Positions 1-9,000 of a stretch of DNA of 64,000 bases are shown one piece after another. Under the pieces are notes generated by a model. It saw only the letters and a program-made list of their open reading frames with translations. It was not told the origin of the DNA and searched no databases. How positions within the stretch are numbered: the first letter of the stretch is position 1; every line of letters begins with the position of its first letter. The stretch is from JAVJUV01 sp047314965 (lineage in GTDB: Bacteria; Pseudomonadota; Alphaproteobacteria; Rhodobacterales; Rhodobacteraceae), in NCBI RefSeq assembly GCF_047314965.1, contig NZ_JBLBVK010000035.1, forward strand, positions 11,150-75,149, given 5' to 3'. Both the position numbers and the translations under genes were made by a program.

Positions 1-310
1 CCGTGTAAGAGGCCGAGACCGTGAAGTTGCCTATTTCGTCGGAAAAGTCATCCGCGGGTGCCGCGGGGTCGATGTTGATCAAGTTGATGAATTCGATGGA
101 CCAGCTGCCGTCGCTCTCGACATTTGCTGTGCCTTCCCAGGTGGTCCCGTCAGCATCGGTAACGCGGACCGTGATCGTGCTAACGGAGGGATCACAGGTT
201 CCGATCAGCGCAGTCTCATCAGCGCTGAGACCCTGTACGACGAAGGCAATGTCACCACCGCCGCCACCGCCGCCATTTTTTCCGCCACCGGTGTCATTGG
301 GCTTCGGCAT
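1..310 (-). CDS. Secreted Ig-like/adhesin-type protein, N-terminal part (runs off the left edge)
   Basis: Reading leftward from an ATG at 310 gives about 103 residues with no stop before the window edge. The start is preceded by ACAGGAGG, seven bases upstream, a strong ribosome binding site. The protein opens with MPKPNDTGGG followed by a glycine run (residues 8-19), then a beta-rich stretch with ITVRVTDADGT and SDGSWSIEF, typical of bacterial Ig-like or cadherin-like modules of surface or RTX-type secreted proteins. There is no classical signal peptide, which would fit type I secretion, but the C-terminus is outside the window. The plus-strand reading of the same bases has proline runs and is a shadow. 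Function beyond a repeat-type exported protein cannot be told. Confidence 0.72.
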   Translation of the reverse strand, partial: MPKPNDTGGGKNGGGGGGGDIAFVVQGLSADETALIGTCDPSVSTITVRVTDADGTTWEGTANVESDGSWSIEFINLINIDPAAPADDFSDEIGNFTVSASYT

Positions 311-975
311 GTCATGACCTCCTGTCCCTCACGGAAGTGAGTATCCGTGCAAAGAAATTTTCTGAGTTTCCCTAGCACGGTGAGGCATTTTTATGAAATT
401 TAATAGCCATTTTAATGTGTTAAGGGTCCGATTTGGAAACCGAGCGTCAGAAGAGTGAGGGATTGTTTTCCCTTTGGAAACAGCGCCCTTCCGTCTGGGC
501 GTTCTCGCGGGGAGATACGCGCATAAAAAAGCCGCGAAGATTTCCGAGCGTGACTTGACGGGATGCCTGGTGCCGGTTCTGCGTGACCGTTCCTTTTTTG
601 ATGCCGTAAAACTGCTCCTCATAGCATGGCTCATGCGAATGTCAGGCATTGGGGACGAAACGTTCAGCCTGCGTGCCGGCAAGGAGGAGAGCGTCTCCCT
701 GTCGTGCATCTTCGACGACGTCGACGAGGTTGTCCTGACAGCATCGGGCGGCTTGGTTGTTGACGACCTGGCCTTCTTCGTCTGAAGAGCGCCGTATTCT
801 GCTACCAGTCAGAGGACGACCAATCTCCGGCGCGCTTTGAACATCGGCAGACGCGGCTGCGCCGTCGTGTTGCAACCATGAACCTTTCGGGTGATCGTCA
901 GGCCACAAGTCGGAGGCTACGCGGATTACAGTTTCGCAGCGCCCTTCAAAGGATTTTAGGGGGAGGAGGTGGCTC
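311..975. other. Intergenic region without a convincing gene
   Basis: The interval separates the divergent adhesin-like gene and the flavodoxin-like gene, so both promoters should lie here. Open frames in it (both strands, about 100-126 codons) have arginine/serine-rich, low-complexity translations without ribosome binding sites or recognisable motifs. I see no RNA gene or clear repeat. Confidence 0.5.
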
Positions 976-1512
976 ATGAAGGTTTTGATCCTATTTGCAA
1001 CCGAGGAGGGGCACACAGGCCGGATCGCGCGTTTCGTCGAGGAGGCCGCGGCGCGACTGGGCCATGATGCCCTTTTAGTTGACGCCGACGATCCTGCGGA
1101 TCTGGACTTCGATTGGATCGATGCGGTGATCCTGGCCGCGCCAGTCCATCAGAGACGCCATCCGAAGACCTTTGAAGCTCTGATCGTGGCGCACAGAGAA
1201 GAGCTGGCGCGCGTTAGGACGCTTCTTCTCTCGGTCAGCCTGAGTGCCGCTTTCCCCGAGGGCCGGGAGGAAGCGGAGGACTACGTGCTAGAGATGAAAA
1301 TGCGAACGGGTCTCGAACCCGACGTTGAGCTGCTCGTCGCCGGTGCCGTGCGCACAGATCACTACGACTACTTTGCGATGCAAGTTATCCGGCACGTTGT
1401 TCTCAGAGGCCGGGATTTTGATCCGGGTGACGGCGAGCATGACTTTACCGACTGGGACGGGCTCTCGGCAGAGGTCTCGCGTTTTCTCGCGGAAGAGACG
1501 CGCGCGCCCTGA
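976..1512 (+). CDS. Flavodoxin domain protein (HemG-like)
   Basis: A 178-residue protein with an N-terminal flavodoxin phosphate loop of the form ILFATEEGHTGRIA (residues 4-17) that would bind FMN, and the core LDFDWIDAVILAAPVHQRRHP (split around residues 44-64), which matches the menaquinone-dependent protoporphyrinogen oxidase HemG/flavodoxin_5 family. Length matches that family. The ATG follows GGGAGGAGGTGG, a very strong ribosome binding site. In the family the protein either oxidises protoporphyrinogen IX with quinone or acts as a general flavodoxin; the flanking genes do not decide between them. It appears monocistronic. Confidence 0.82.
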   Translation: MKVLILFATEEGHTGRIARFVEEAAARLGHDALLVDADDPADLDFDWIDAVILAAPVHQRRHPKTFEALIVAHREELARVRTLLLSVSLSAAFPEGREEAEDYVLEMKMRTGLEPDVELLVAGAVRTDHYDYFAMQVIRHVVLRGRDFDPGDGEHDFTDWDGLSAEVSRFLAEETRAP

Positions 1513-1839
1513 CCGCGAGCATGTGTCCTCGCCAGACGGATTGGAGTTCAAAGTCTCGTCTCTCGGTGAGTGCGTTCTTTCACACTCGAGGCGGACCGTC
1601 CTCGGTCCACCGCGGCGGCGGCGGCGCATGCTCAAAGTGGGACGATCAGGGCACTCCAGCTGCCATGGCCGCGGAGCAAATTGTGACGTGCCCGAGGCGC
1701 TGATACCAACTCGACGTTCTCTTTCCGTGGGCGAATTGGTGCCGAGTTTCGAAGAGCGGGCGCTTATGTCATATTCTCGCCTCAATTCTCTTGATACTTT
1801 GCGCCTACGACCCAAAACGCAGCAGGAAAGACTGACGTC
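1513..1839. other. Intergenic region, nothing firm
   Basis: About 330 bases between the flavodoxin-like gene and the short Pro/Ala-rich gene. Overlapping open frames read as Arg/Ser-rich noise. The AT-richer end (about 1765-1805) is the likely promoter region of the next gene, but no certain -35/-10 pair can be picked. Confidence 0.4.
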
Positions 1840-2163
1840 ATGAAGGCAGAGGCAATTCAGAAAGCGCTCGACGCGCTCACAGGCAAAAGTGCAGCTGGAA
1901 TTACCACCGCAAGCGAGGTTCTCACGAACGTCCAGGCCGAACCCGCGCCACCCGCAGGCGTACCGGCACCACCTGAAGCGCAGGGCCCCGAGACCCAGGA
2001 GGCCGGCCCGCCCGAGGGCCTGCCGCCGGTTGAGGCAGGCAACATGGACGGTATCGCGGCGCTTACCGGGCTCCCCATGGTCCCAATGGGCGACCTTCCC
2101 GACCCGGCGGACATCCCCGCGGACGAGGAGGCCCAGGGCGCGGCTTTCGACTTCCTCTTCTGA
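1840..2163 (+). CDS. Small Pro/Ala/Glu-rich hypothetical protein
   Basis: A 107-residue acidic protein. Residues 1-30 look like an amphipathic helix (MKAEAIQKALDALTG), residues 37-70 are a proline/alanine/glutamate linker, and the end is DEEAQGAAFDFLF with a hydrophobic tail. I do not recognise the family. It is supported by a rho-independent terminator 23 bases after its stop, by strong G/C use at third codon positions, and by an AGGAAAG sequence upstream of the ATG. No signal peptide or membrane segment. It could be a small regulatory or scaffold protein; function unknown. Confidence 0.6.
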   Translation: MKAEAIQKALDALTGKSAAGITTASEVLTNVQAEPAPPAGVPAPPEAQGPETQEAGPPEGLPPVEAGNMDGIAALTGLPMVPMGDLPDPADIPADEEAQGAAFDFLF

Positions 2164-2185
2164 TCAGAGCGCGCATGCGCAAGGC

Positions 2186-2214
2186 GCCCGGCTCCCTCCG
2201 GCCGGGCCCTTTTT
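2186..2214 (+). terminator. Rho-independent terminator
   Basis: A 7-bp perfect GC stem (GCCCGGC / GCCGGGC) with an eight-base loop followed by CCTTTTT. It lies just behind the stop of the short Pro/Ala-rich gene and ends its transcript. Confidence 0.85.
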
Positions 2215-3008
2215 CAACCGACACGCCGCCTTGGCGGCGACGGCTTGGTCGAATTCTCTGTGAAATCTTGGCGCGCACGCTCTGCAAGTCCAACCATTAT
2301 TCCGCGTGCGGGCCCGCACGCGGTCTCTTTCACGTCGCTCAAGCGGGAAGAACGTCATAGCCCTGTTCAGTCACGGCCGTCTGAACGGCGCCACCCTCAC
2401 CATCGAGGTGGCGGCACCCGGGTCTTCTGTCACGCTGCTGACCGTCAAGCTCTCTCCTCAGAGCGTGACCGACGCAAATGCCCGATAACGCAAGCCCGCG
2501 ATGTTCTTTAACCGCGCCAGTGTCCCGACCGCCTGATTCATTTTTTTTAAAGAGGGGTTTGCACCAAGCGGTCGAGACGGCCCCCACTCTGTCCAGCCAA
2601 CCCCTCCCCAAAATTGGCTTCGCAACCGTGGCAGCACAAAATCATATCATATTTCGCATGAATTTTATACCCACACGGGGAGCAAAAAAGTTAAACGGCA
2701 ACGCCGTCCAATTCAGACATCCAATGGATATTGAATGACTGCGTCGGAAGAATTGCGCCATTCTAGAAGCCGACGGCTGGCAGGCTGGCAGTGGGACTAT
2801 CAGAGAAAAATAGACCAGCTCGAAAGACAGGTCGTCCCTGTGGTCAACAGCGAAGAGAATGACGCCGTTCGACTGCAAAATTCGTGTGTCCGCAAGCGGA
2901 CGTTGGTTCTATGAAGACGGGGCCAGTCACTTTGGCGGCGCGCTTTTTCCGAGTGCAATGAGAAGGGAAAAGTCGAATGGGCGCGGTCTCCTACTCACAC
3001 CTCTCCGG
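2215..3008. other. Long intergenic region
   Basis: About 790 bases between the terminator and the 3' end of the molybdenum hydroxylase operon. Six-frame readings give only weak, unrelated open frames. An imperfect inverted repeat (ATTCA-N3-ATCCA-A-TGGAT-N2-TGAAT) lies at 2711-2736. I see no gene, tRNA or insertion sequence ends. Confidence 0.45.
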
Positions 3009-5102
3009 TCATGTATGGAGCGCTGCGGACCTGAGGTATTCCGGGGTAAACGGCAATCTTCTGATGCGAAGACCAATCGCGTTGAAAATGCCGTTGCCAA
3101 TCGCCGCAAGCGTCGGGCCCGGCGCGGCTTCGCCGGCTCCAACAGAAGGCGCGTCACCGCGATCAAGGAGGATGACCTTGATGATGGGAACGCCGTCGAA
3201 GCGCAGGACCGGGTAACTATCCCAGTCACGTGACGTCACACCATCGCGATCCCAAGTCACTTCCTCGCACAGCGCCCAGCTTGCGGCCTGCAAGAAGCCG
3301 CCTTCGAGTTGCGCGGTCAACCCGTCCGGATCGATAACCCGACCCGCATCGGCAACGATGACAGCGCGCCGGAGGTGGATGGAGGCGCTATCATCGATGT
3401 CGAGGTCCACCGCCACGCCGACCCTGGTCATGGCGTTCTTGTATTGGGCATAGGCAAGGCCGCGCCCGTCCGTTTCCCGGTGCTCCGTGATTTCTTCGGC
3501 AAGCCTGTCCAGAACCGCCAAGGCGCGAGTGTCGGTGAGATGCGCCTTTCTGTATTCAAGCGGGTCCCAACCCTCGGCGCTGGCGATCTCGTCAACAAAG
3601 CTCTCGATGGCGAAGACATTCAGCGCCGCACCAAGGCAGCGGAGTGCCGAGGTTCGCAGCGGCAAATCGCGAACAAGGTTCTTGACGTAGCGGGCCTTGG
3701 GAATGTCATAGACCGGGTTGAGATTGCGCTGAAGCCCACCGTGCCGGTTCATGTTCGGCACAGCGGGTGCGGGCCCTTCCGCCCGTGCTCGGAATTGATT
3801 TGCAATCAGCTTTTTCGCGCCCGTCCGGTCCTTCCCGGCGCGCGGTCGGCCGCGAAAGGTGCCGCCGATGGCTTCAGCGGAAAATTCGGCTATGCGTCCA
3901 TCTCCATCGGTGACGGCGCCGACCTCGACGGCGCTGGCGGTGCCATAAGGTTCCCAGGCGTGCTCGTCTTCCCGGGTCCACTTCAACAGGATAGGGGCTC
4001 CGGGCAACGTCATCGCAATCAATGCCGCCTCGAAGGCAGCGTCGTCGGCGCCATTGTGGCCGTAACAGCCTGAGCCGGGCGCATGCGTCAAGATCACGTC
4101 CTTGGGCATCAGGTCGAGGCTCTCTGCAATTGCGTTGCGAAGGACGTAAATCCCCTGGCTGTGGGTGGTGATCGAAAGCCTCCTGCCATCCCACTTGGCA
4201 AGTGCCGCCGAGGGCGCAAGCGCTCCATGCATGGTGAAAGGACGTTCGTAACGCGCCAAATAGGTCGGGTTCTCCATTGGCGCAGGTATCTCGGTGTCCT
4301 CGCGTGGTGTCCCGTCAACGACAGTGAGCCGTAACGCATTGTCCTGTGTCAGCTGGGAAAAAATATCCATCTCGGGAAGGCCTACGCCGCTGTCCCAATG
4401 GCACGCATTTGCGAGACGCTGGGCCGCTCGGACCAGGGGCCATTCCGAGGGGCCTGCAACGCCCAGGAAACTGCCGTCGCGGTGGATGTGAAAGCCCTCG
4501 TCTTCGAGTTTCCGCAGGATGGCGCCATCGATATTTGCCAAACTCGCGCGCGAATGTGGCGGGTGGACGACCCTGGCATGAAGCATGCCCGGTAAATCGA
4601 AGTCATGCACGAAGCGATAGTGCCCCGTGACGATATCTCCAATGCCGGACATTGGTATCGCGCGCGCATCATCGCGAAATCGCGTCGGTACTTCATCGGA
4701 TACAGGTATGTCCAGTCCGGCTTCTGCCGCAATATCGAAGACGGGGATTGGACGGTTCAGACCGGGTCCGAAAAAAGAACCATCTGTCAACGCCCAGTCG
4801 TCCGGCGCCCCGCCGTACCGCCTGACGACCTCCGAAAGGAGACTGGCGCGCAGCGTCGCGGCGGCACGGCGAAGCGCCCACCCGGATTGTTCCACCGAGT
4901 TGCTGCCGGACGTCACGCCCTCATCCGGACTGTCGGCAGTTGTGACGGGCAGGACCTCGATCCGCTCGAAAGGAAGAGTAAGTTCCTCATGCACGATGGC
5001 CACAAGCGCGGTTGAGATGCGCTGACCGATGTCGACTTTGCCGGTGCGGACGAAGAGCTTGCCGTCACCAAGACGGAGGCGGTCGGAAACCCGCTCGGTC
5101 AT
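3009..5102 (-). CDS. Molybdenum hydroxylase large (molybdopterin-binding) subunit, IorB/NicB-like
   Basis: A 697-residue subunit of the xanthine dehydrogenase/aldehyde oxidase superfamily; it would carry the molybdenum cytosine dinucleotide cofactor and hydroxylate an aromatic or N-heterocyclic ring carbon with water. Visible features: the N-terminal GKVDIGQRISTALVAIVHEE block typical of isoquinoline 1-oxidoreductase/nicotinate dehydrogenase-type subunits (residues ~20-45), the GSGCYGHNGADDAAFEA block in the middle, and the C-terminal VGAGEAAPGPT with the expected base Glu near residue 657. The ATG at 5102 overlaps the TGA of the [2Fe-2S] gene (ATGA), fixing the start; the open frame extends upstream but only as a shadow of the small subunit. 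The N-terminus is shorter than many relatives and lacks a Tat or membrane segment, so a cytoplasmic location is inferred. Substrate unknown. Confidence 0.88.
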   Translation of the reverse strand: MTERVSDRLRLGDGKLFVRTGKVDIGQRISTALVAIVHEELTLPFERIEVLPVTTADSPDEGVTSGSNSVEQSGWALRRAAATLRASLLSEVVRRYGGAPDDWALTDGSFFGPGLNRPIPVFDIAAEAGLDIPVSDEVPTRFRDDARAIPMSGIGDIVTGHYRFVHDFDLPGMLHARVVHPPHSRASLANIDGAILRKLEDEGFHIHRDGSFLGVAGPSEWPLVRAAQRLANACHWDSGVGLPEMDIFSQLTQDNALRLTVVDGTPREDTEIPAPMENPTYLARYERPFTMHGALAPSAALAKWDGRRLSITTHSQGIYVLRNAIAESLDLMPKDVILTHAPGSGCYGHNGADDAAFEAALIAMTLPGAPILLKWTREDEHAWEPYGTASAVEVGAVTDGDGRIAEFSAEAIGGTFRGRPRAGKDRTGAKKLIANQFRARAEGPAPAVPNMNRHGGLQRNLNPVYDIPKARYVKNLVRDLPLRTSALRCLGAALNVFAIESFVDEIASAEGWDPLEYRKAHLTDTRALAVLDRLAEEITEHRETDGRGLAYAQYKNAMTRVGVAVDLDIDDSASIHLRRAVIVADAGRVIDPDGLTAQLEGGFLQAASWALCEEVTWDRDGVTSRDWDSYPVLRFDGVPIIKVILLDRGDAPSVGAGEAAPGPTLAAIGNGIFNAIGLRIRRLPFTPEYLRSAALHT

Positions 5103-5557
5103 GCCTTGCCGCTCGCGATGTCGATGGCGCGCAGCACGCGGGGGTGCGAGCCACAGCGGCAGAGATGCGGCGTCAGCTCGCGTTTGGCAGTCTCCCGGTC
5201 TGGATGCGGGGTCCTGGACAGAAGCCCCGTGACGGCGACAACCAGGCCGGCTGTGCAATAGCCACATTGTGCAGCGGTCGCCTGGATAAAGGCCTGCTGC
5301 ACGCGCCTGCCGGTCTCGGTCGCCGCAAGGCCCTCGATCGTGAGGATCTCTTTGCCTTCGAATTCGGCGGCAGGCGACACGCAGGACAGGGTCGGCACAC
5401 CGTCCACCAGCACCGCACAGGCTCCGCATTGCTCAAGCCCGCAGCCAAGTTTCGTTCCCTTGAGCTTCAGCTCGTCGCGAAGGACAAAGATCAGCGGCGT
5501 TTCAGGGTTCGCCGTGACCTCATGGGCTTCACCGTTGATCCGAAGCGAAAGTGTCAC
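5099..5557 (-). CDS. Molybdenum hydroxylase [2Fe-2S] subunit, IorA-like
   Basis: A 152-residue electron-transfer subunit. Residues 1-75 form the plant-type [2Fe-2S] ferredoxin domain with CGLEQCGACAVLVDG plus a later Cys (C39, C44, C47, C59), residues 76-150 the helical [2Fe-2S]-binding domain with QCGYCTAGL and HLCRCGSH. This is the standard architecture of CoxS/IorA/XdhA small subunits. It probably starts at GTG (5557). It is translationally coupled (4-bp overlap) to the molybdenum subunit, with which it should form a two-subunit enzyme; no FAD subunit is encoded here, so electrons probably leave to a cytochrome or quinone, as in the isoquinoline/nicotinate dehydrogenase type. A 136-bp gap separates it from the LVIVD gene upstream. 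Confidence 0.9.
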   Translation of the reverse strand: MTLSLRINGEAHEVTANPETPLIFVLRDELKLKGTKLGCGLEQCGACAVLVDGVPTLSCVSPAAEFEGKEILTIEGLAATETGRRVQQAFIQATAAQCGYCTAGLVVAVTGLLSRTPHPDRETAKRELTPHLCRCGSHPRVLRAIDIASGKA

Positions 5558-5693
5558 TGCGGGTTTTCCCGCAGAAGGTCCGAGATGACCTGGGCTGGGC
5601 GAAAGCGGGACCGGCCGGGGCAGGGGAAACCGGCAATGCGCGCCGCGGCGCGACGGTTGGCGTTGTCAGCGCGGTGCGGACGTCGCTCCTTGG

Positions 5694-6953
5694 TCACAGC
5701 GTCATCTCCAGAATGTCGAATCCGTTGACACGATCCAACAGATAGATCAGCCCGTCCTCACCGACATCCACATCATTCGATTGCGGCGGCCCGCCCTTGC
5801 CAGGTTCGGGCATGTAGTGAGCGATCTCGACGGGCAGAAACGGGTCCTTCAGGTCGAGGACGCGAAGCCCGCCGGCGAACCACGTGGCGTATACAAGCGT
5901 GCTGTCCAACTTCTCGCGGAATTGGTGCGCACCAAAGCGGACACCTGGCTGGCCGACCCATGGGCAAGAGCGCTCGGTCAGGTCCCAGGCGGCGACGGGT
6001 TCGATGTTTCCCATGTCGGTCACATCGAGCACCCAGAGGAAGCCATGCAAACGGCCCGGAAGGTGGTCGTGCTCCTCGTCGATGGCAATCGCATAACGGC
6101 GCGAGTTGATCGGCTGGTCCAAAGGCATCACGGTATGGGTTGGCTCGGGGATCGCCTTCGGCCAGATGTAGCTGCCCTTGACCGTTGGCCTCGTGATCTC
6201 GGATGCATCGAGCACGCGGAACCCGGCGTGCCAGACCGCTGCCCAGAGTTCGTCGCCGACGCGCATCGCGTGATGAAGACGGTTGCTGTAGCCTGCCCAA
6301 GTGGGCGTTTCGCCTCCCTCCAGATGCTGCCCTGGCATGTGCCAGCGCGATACTTCTTTCGGAGCGGTCGGATCGGCAAGGTCATATATGACCAGGATAT
6401 TGCCAAGATAGCCCTCCATCTCGGTCGAGATGTAGGCATATTTTTCGTCCATGTCGAAGCGGTGCACGCCGAAACCGTGCGTCCTGACGTAGGACAGAAG
6501 CTTCGGTGCGGTCTTCTCCGAGATGTCCCAGACCCGAAATCCGCCCGCCGTATAACCGCGCTCGTTTGCCTCCTCGAGGACGGGAATATCTTCTGCTTTC
6601 ACGCCAAGCTCTGCGGCAATACCGGCAACATCGAGACCTTTCTCGCGCAGCGCCGGGATCTTTTCACCCTTTCGCAGGAAGTGACGGCGGTCCATCTCGA
6701 CGTTGGTGATCATCAGGTCGCCCGCGACACGTACCTTGTGCGTGTGGGACCATTCATCTGGTGGTTCGACATGGGACACGACCCGGGGATTGGCTGGCTC
6801 GCGTATGTCGATGATCGACGTTCCCATCGGCGGTTTCATGTGACCGACGAAGGCGTAGCCGTCCTGGACAACCACCTGCCCTCCGCCCGGAATGTCGAGA
6901 TGGCCCAATCGACGGATGTTCCGGGAAAGCTGATATTCGACTTCCTGTTTCAT
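5694..6953 (-). CDS. LVIVD-repeat beta-propeller protein
   Basis: A 419-residue protein built of repeats such as GGFRVWDISEKTAPKLLS, GGLRVLDLKDPFLPVEIA and FRVLDASEITRPTVKG, i.e. the LVIVD motif (hydrophobic-Asp-Ile/Leu-Ser/Lys-Asp-Pro) of predicted beta-propellers. Family function is not established; members are often extracellular or periplasmic, but this one has no N-terminal signal peptide (MKQEVEYQLSRNIRRLG). Its many His residues (SHTHKV, RLHHAMRV, EEHDHLPGRLH, GAHQF) could bind metal; that is inference. Its ATG overlaps the tctA stop (ATGA), so it is translated with the transporter and upstream of the molybdenum hydroxylase, suggesting a role in the same pathway. Confidence 0.82.
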   Translation of the reverse strand: MKQEVEYQLSRNIRRLGHLDIPGGGQVVVQDGYAFVGHMKPPMGTSIIDIREPANPRVVSHVEPPDEWSHTHKVRVAGDLMITNVEMDRRHFLRKGEKIPALREKGLDVAGIAAELGVKAEDIPVLEEANERGYTAGGFRVWDISEKTAPKLLSYVRTHGFGVHRFDMDEKYAYISTEMEGYLGNILVIYDLADPTAPKEVSRWHMPGQHLEGGETPTWAGYSNRLHHAMRVGDELWAAVWHAGFRVLDASEITRPTVKGSYIWPKAIPEPTHTVMPLDQPINSRRYAIAIDEEHDHLPGRLHGFLWVLDVTDMGNIEPVAAWDLTERSCPWVGQPGVRFGAHQFREKLDSTLVYATWFAGGLRVLDLKDPFLPVEIAHYMPEPGKGGPPQSNDVDVGEDGLIYLLDRVNGFDILEMTL

Positions 6954-8464
6954 TCGGCGTGTACCTTTGGACTAAGTCGCCTGCGGCGGCGCTCAAAGAA
7001 GATCGGCAGCAGCAGCGATACGATAAGCGCGACCCAGAGGACGTTGCCAAGGGTCGACGAGAAGAGGACGGAGACATCGCCGCCCGACTTTTTCAGGGCC
7101 AGCAGGAAGTATCGTTCAAGCAATGGTCCGAGTATGACACCGATCAGGATCGCCGCGACGTGGTAGCCCGTCCGTCGCGCGATGTATCCGAGAAAGCCAA
7201 AGGCGAGTGCGAGGTACATGTCGAACATGTATTCACGGGGCACGAAGCCGCCCACCAGCGTGAACGAGATGATGAGAGGCGCCAGATAGATCGTCGGCAC
7301 CGTGGTGACGTGGCTCATGTACCGCGAGAGCGGCAGGATCGTGAAAAACATGAACAGGTAAGACAATGCCATCGCCATGAACATGCCGTAGCCGACTTCC
7401 GGTTGCCGCTGGAACAGCGAGGGGCCGAAGCCGACGCCGTGGAATTGCATGACGACGAGCATGATCGCCGCCGTCGCACCTCCGGGGATACCGAGAACGA
7501 GAAGCGGAACAAGCGTGCCCGAGGTGACGCCGTTGTTGGCGCTTTCGGGCGCGATCAGGCCCTCTGGGTGTCCGGTGCCGTAGCGCTCGGGGGTCGAGGA
7601 ATAAGTGCGGGACTGCTGGTAGGCGACGAAGCTGGCGATGGAAGCGCCCGCGCCCGGGATCACGCCGATGACGAGGCCGATGAGCGAGGTCCAGACGATG
7701 TGCCACCAGCGGGAAAGGGCGATGGTCACGCCTTCGAACGTGTCATGCCAGTTAGGGGACTTGGGCTCGGCGTCTTCCGAGATGATCACCTTCTTCTCGA
7801 TGATCATGAAAGCTTCCGAGACGGCGAAGAGGCCGACAAGCGCCGGGATCAGGGGAACGCCGTCGTAAAGCTCGAGGAATCCCATCGTGCCGCGCGGCGT
7901 GGCATAGACGACATCGGTGCCGATGGAGCCGATCATCAGGCCGAGGAAGCCCGCGATCAGGCCCTTGACCATGTCCTGTGCGGCGATCGACGCGATGAGC
8001 GAGATGCCGAAGAGCATGACGACGATCATCTCGACCGAGTGCATGTAGAAACCGACGCGAGCCAGAAGTGGCATCGTTGCAAGTGCGATGAGCGTCGTTA
8101 GCAGACCGCCAATGCAGGAGGCGACAAAGGAAATGGACAGTGCCTGCTGGCCCTTGCCGGCCTTCGCCATCGGGTAGCCGTCGAGCGGTGTCGCCGCAGC
8201 TCCGGCGGTGCCAGGGATGTTGACAAGGATCGCCGGAATGCCGGCCCCCATGCGCGCCGCGCAATAGAGCGTGACCATGAAGATGATCCCGGTCTCGACA
8301 TCCATCGCCAGCGTGAGCGGCAGCAGGATGATGATCGTGTTGGCTGCCGAGAAGCCCGGGATGCCACCGACGATCAGCCCGAGGAAGATCGTCGGGACGA
8401 TGACCCACCAATAGGACATGGTGTGAAGAAAGACTTCGAAGAGGAGGGACGCCGTCTCACCCAT
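6950..8464 (-). CDS. tctA: Tripartite tricarboxylate transporter, large permease TctA
   Basis: A 504-residue, strongly hydrophobic protein with about 11-12 membrane helices and the TctA family hallmarks: GLIVGGIPGFSAANTIIILLPLT near the N-terminus (residues ~29-51), GIPAILVNIPGTAGAAATPLDGYPMAKAG (~74-102, broken here only for description), and the repeated GVIPGAGASIASFVAY and LGIPGGATAAIMLV motifs in the second half. Full family length. It overlaps tctB by 8 bp and the LVIVD gene by 4 bp. With TctB and the periplasmic TctC it would form a secondary, ion-driven uptake system for a carboxylate; the operon suggests an aromatic or heterocyclic acid. Confidence 0.94.
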   Translation of the reverse strand: MGETASLLFEVFLHTMSYWWVIVPTIFLGLIVGGIPGFSAANTIIILLPLTLAMDVETGIIFMVTLYCAARMGAGIPAILVNIPGTAGAAATPLDGYPMAKAGKGQQALSISFVASCIGGLLTTLIALATMPLLARVGFYMHSVEMIVVMLFGISLIASIAAQDMVKGLIAGFLGLMIGSIGTDVVYATPRGTMGFLELYDGVPLIPALVGLFAVSEAFMIIEKKVIISEDAEPKSPNWHDTFEGVTIALSRWWHIVWTSLIGLVIGVIPGAGASIASFVAYQQSRTYSSTPERYGTGHPEGLIAPESANNGVTSGTLVPLLVLGIPGGATAAIMLVVMQFHGVGFGPSLFQRQPEVGYGMFMAMALSYLFMFFTILPLSRYMSHVTTVPTIYLAPLIISFTLVGGFVPREYMFDMYLALAFGFLGYIARRTGYHVAAILIGVILGPLLERYFLLALKKSGGDVSVLFSSTLGNVLWVALIVSLLLPIFFERRRRRLSPKVHAE

Positions 8465-8948
8465 TGGCCAGCACCGCCTTCATCGTCGTTTCGAACCAGC
8501 CGCGCGGAAACCGTGTGTCGAAGGCCCAGATGAACACCGCCCATCCGACGAGCGCGATCGCTGCCGAGAGGCCGAAGATGAAGGGCACCCGCTGGAAGCG
8601 TGAAAGCATGGTCATCGAGGCGAAGAGAAAGAGAAAGGTCGCCAGCGTGAAGCCCAACGGCTCGATCAGCAGGCAGAAGCCCAGAGTGGCTGCGAGGAGG
8701 CCGATGCGTCCCGTCGCGATGTCCTGCCGGCTGACAAGGTTTGCGAAGCCGAGCGACCCCTCGCCGCGCGCAAGCCAGAGGATGCAGCGCAGGATGAAGA
8801 TACCCGAAACCAGAAGCAGGATGCCGCCGACCATGAAGGCCGAGACCTGGGCGGTCCAGGGCGAGTTCCAAATCGTGGTGAAGTAGTAGATGGTGAACGC
8901 GACTGCCAGGATCGGGATCACCAGCTCGCCGCCGAGTTGACGTTTCAT
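8457..8948 (-). CDS. tctB: Tripartite tricarboxylate transporter, small permease TctB
   Basis: A 163-residue membrane protein with four predicted helices (about residues 10-28, 36-58, 83-115, 122-145), the size and layout of TctB. The ATG at 8948 has an AAGAGG ribosome binding site. It sits between tctC and tctA in the usual C-B-A order, 52 bp after tctC and overlapping tctA by 8 bp. TctB is needed for assembly/activity of the TctA permease; sequence conservation is low in this family, so the call rests on size, topology and context. Confidence 0.88.
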   Translation of the reverse strand: MKRQLGGELVIPILAVAFTIYYFTTIWNSPWTAQVSAFMVGGILLLVSGIFILRCILWLARGEGSLGFANLVSRQDIATGRIGLLAATLGFCLLIEPLGFTLATFLFLFASMTMLSRFQRVPFIFGLSAAIALVGWAVFIWAFDTRFPRGWFETTMKAVLANG

Positions 8949-9000
8949 TTTCCAGCCTCTTAAGGATGCGGCGGGCCGGTGGCCCAGCCCGCCGTTCAGG

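Noticed and set aside
642..1016. 124-codon minus-strand frame over the flavodoxin gene start
   Set aside because: Overlaps the strong ribosome binding site and start of a recognisable gene; translation has no family features.
5781..7166. 461-codon plus-strand frame
   Set aside because: Antisense shadow of the LVIVD protein gene; no features of its own.
6959..8101. 380-codon plus-strand frame
   Set aside because: Antisense of tctA; the composition (Arg/Asp/Glu-rich) is the usual mirror of a membrane protein gene.
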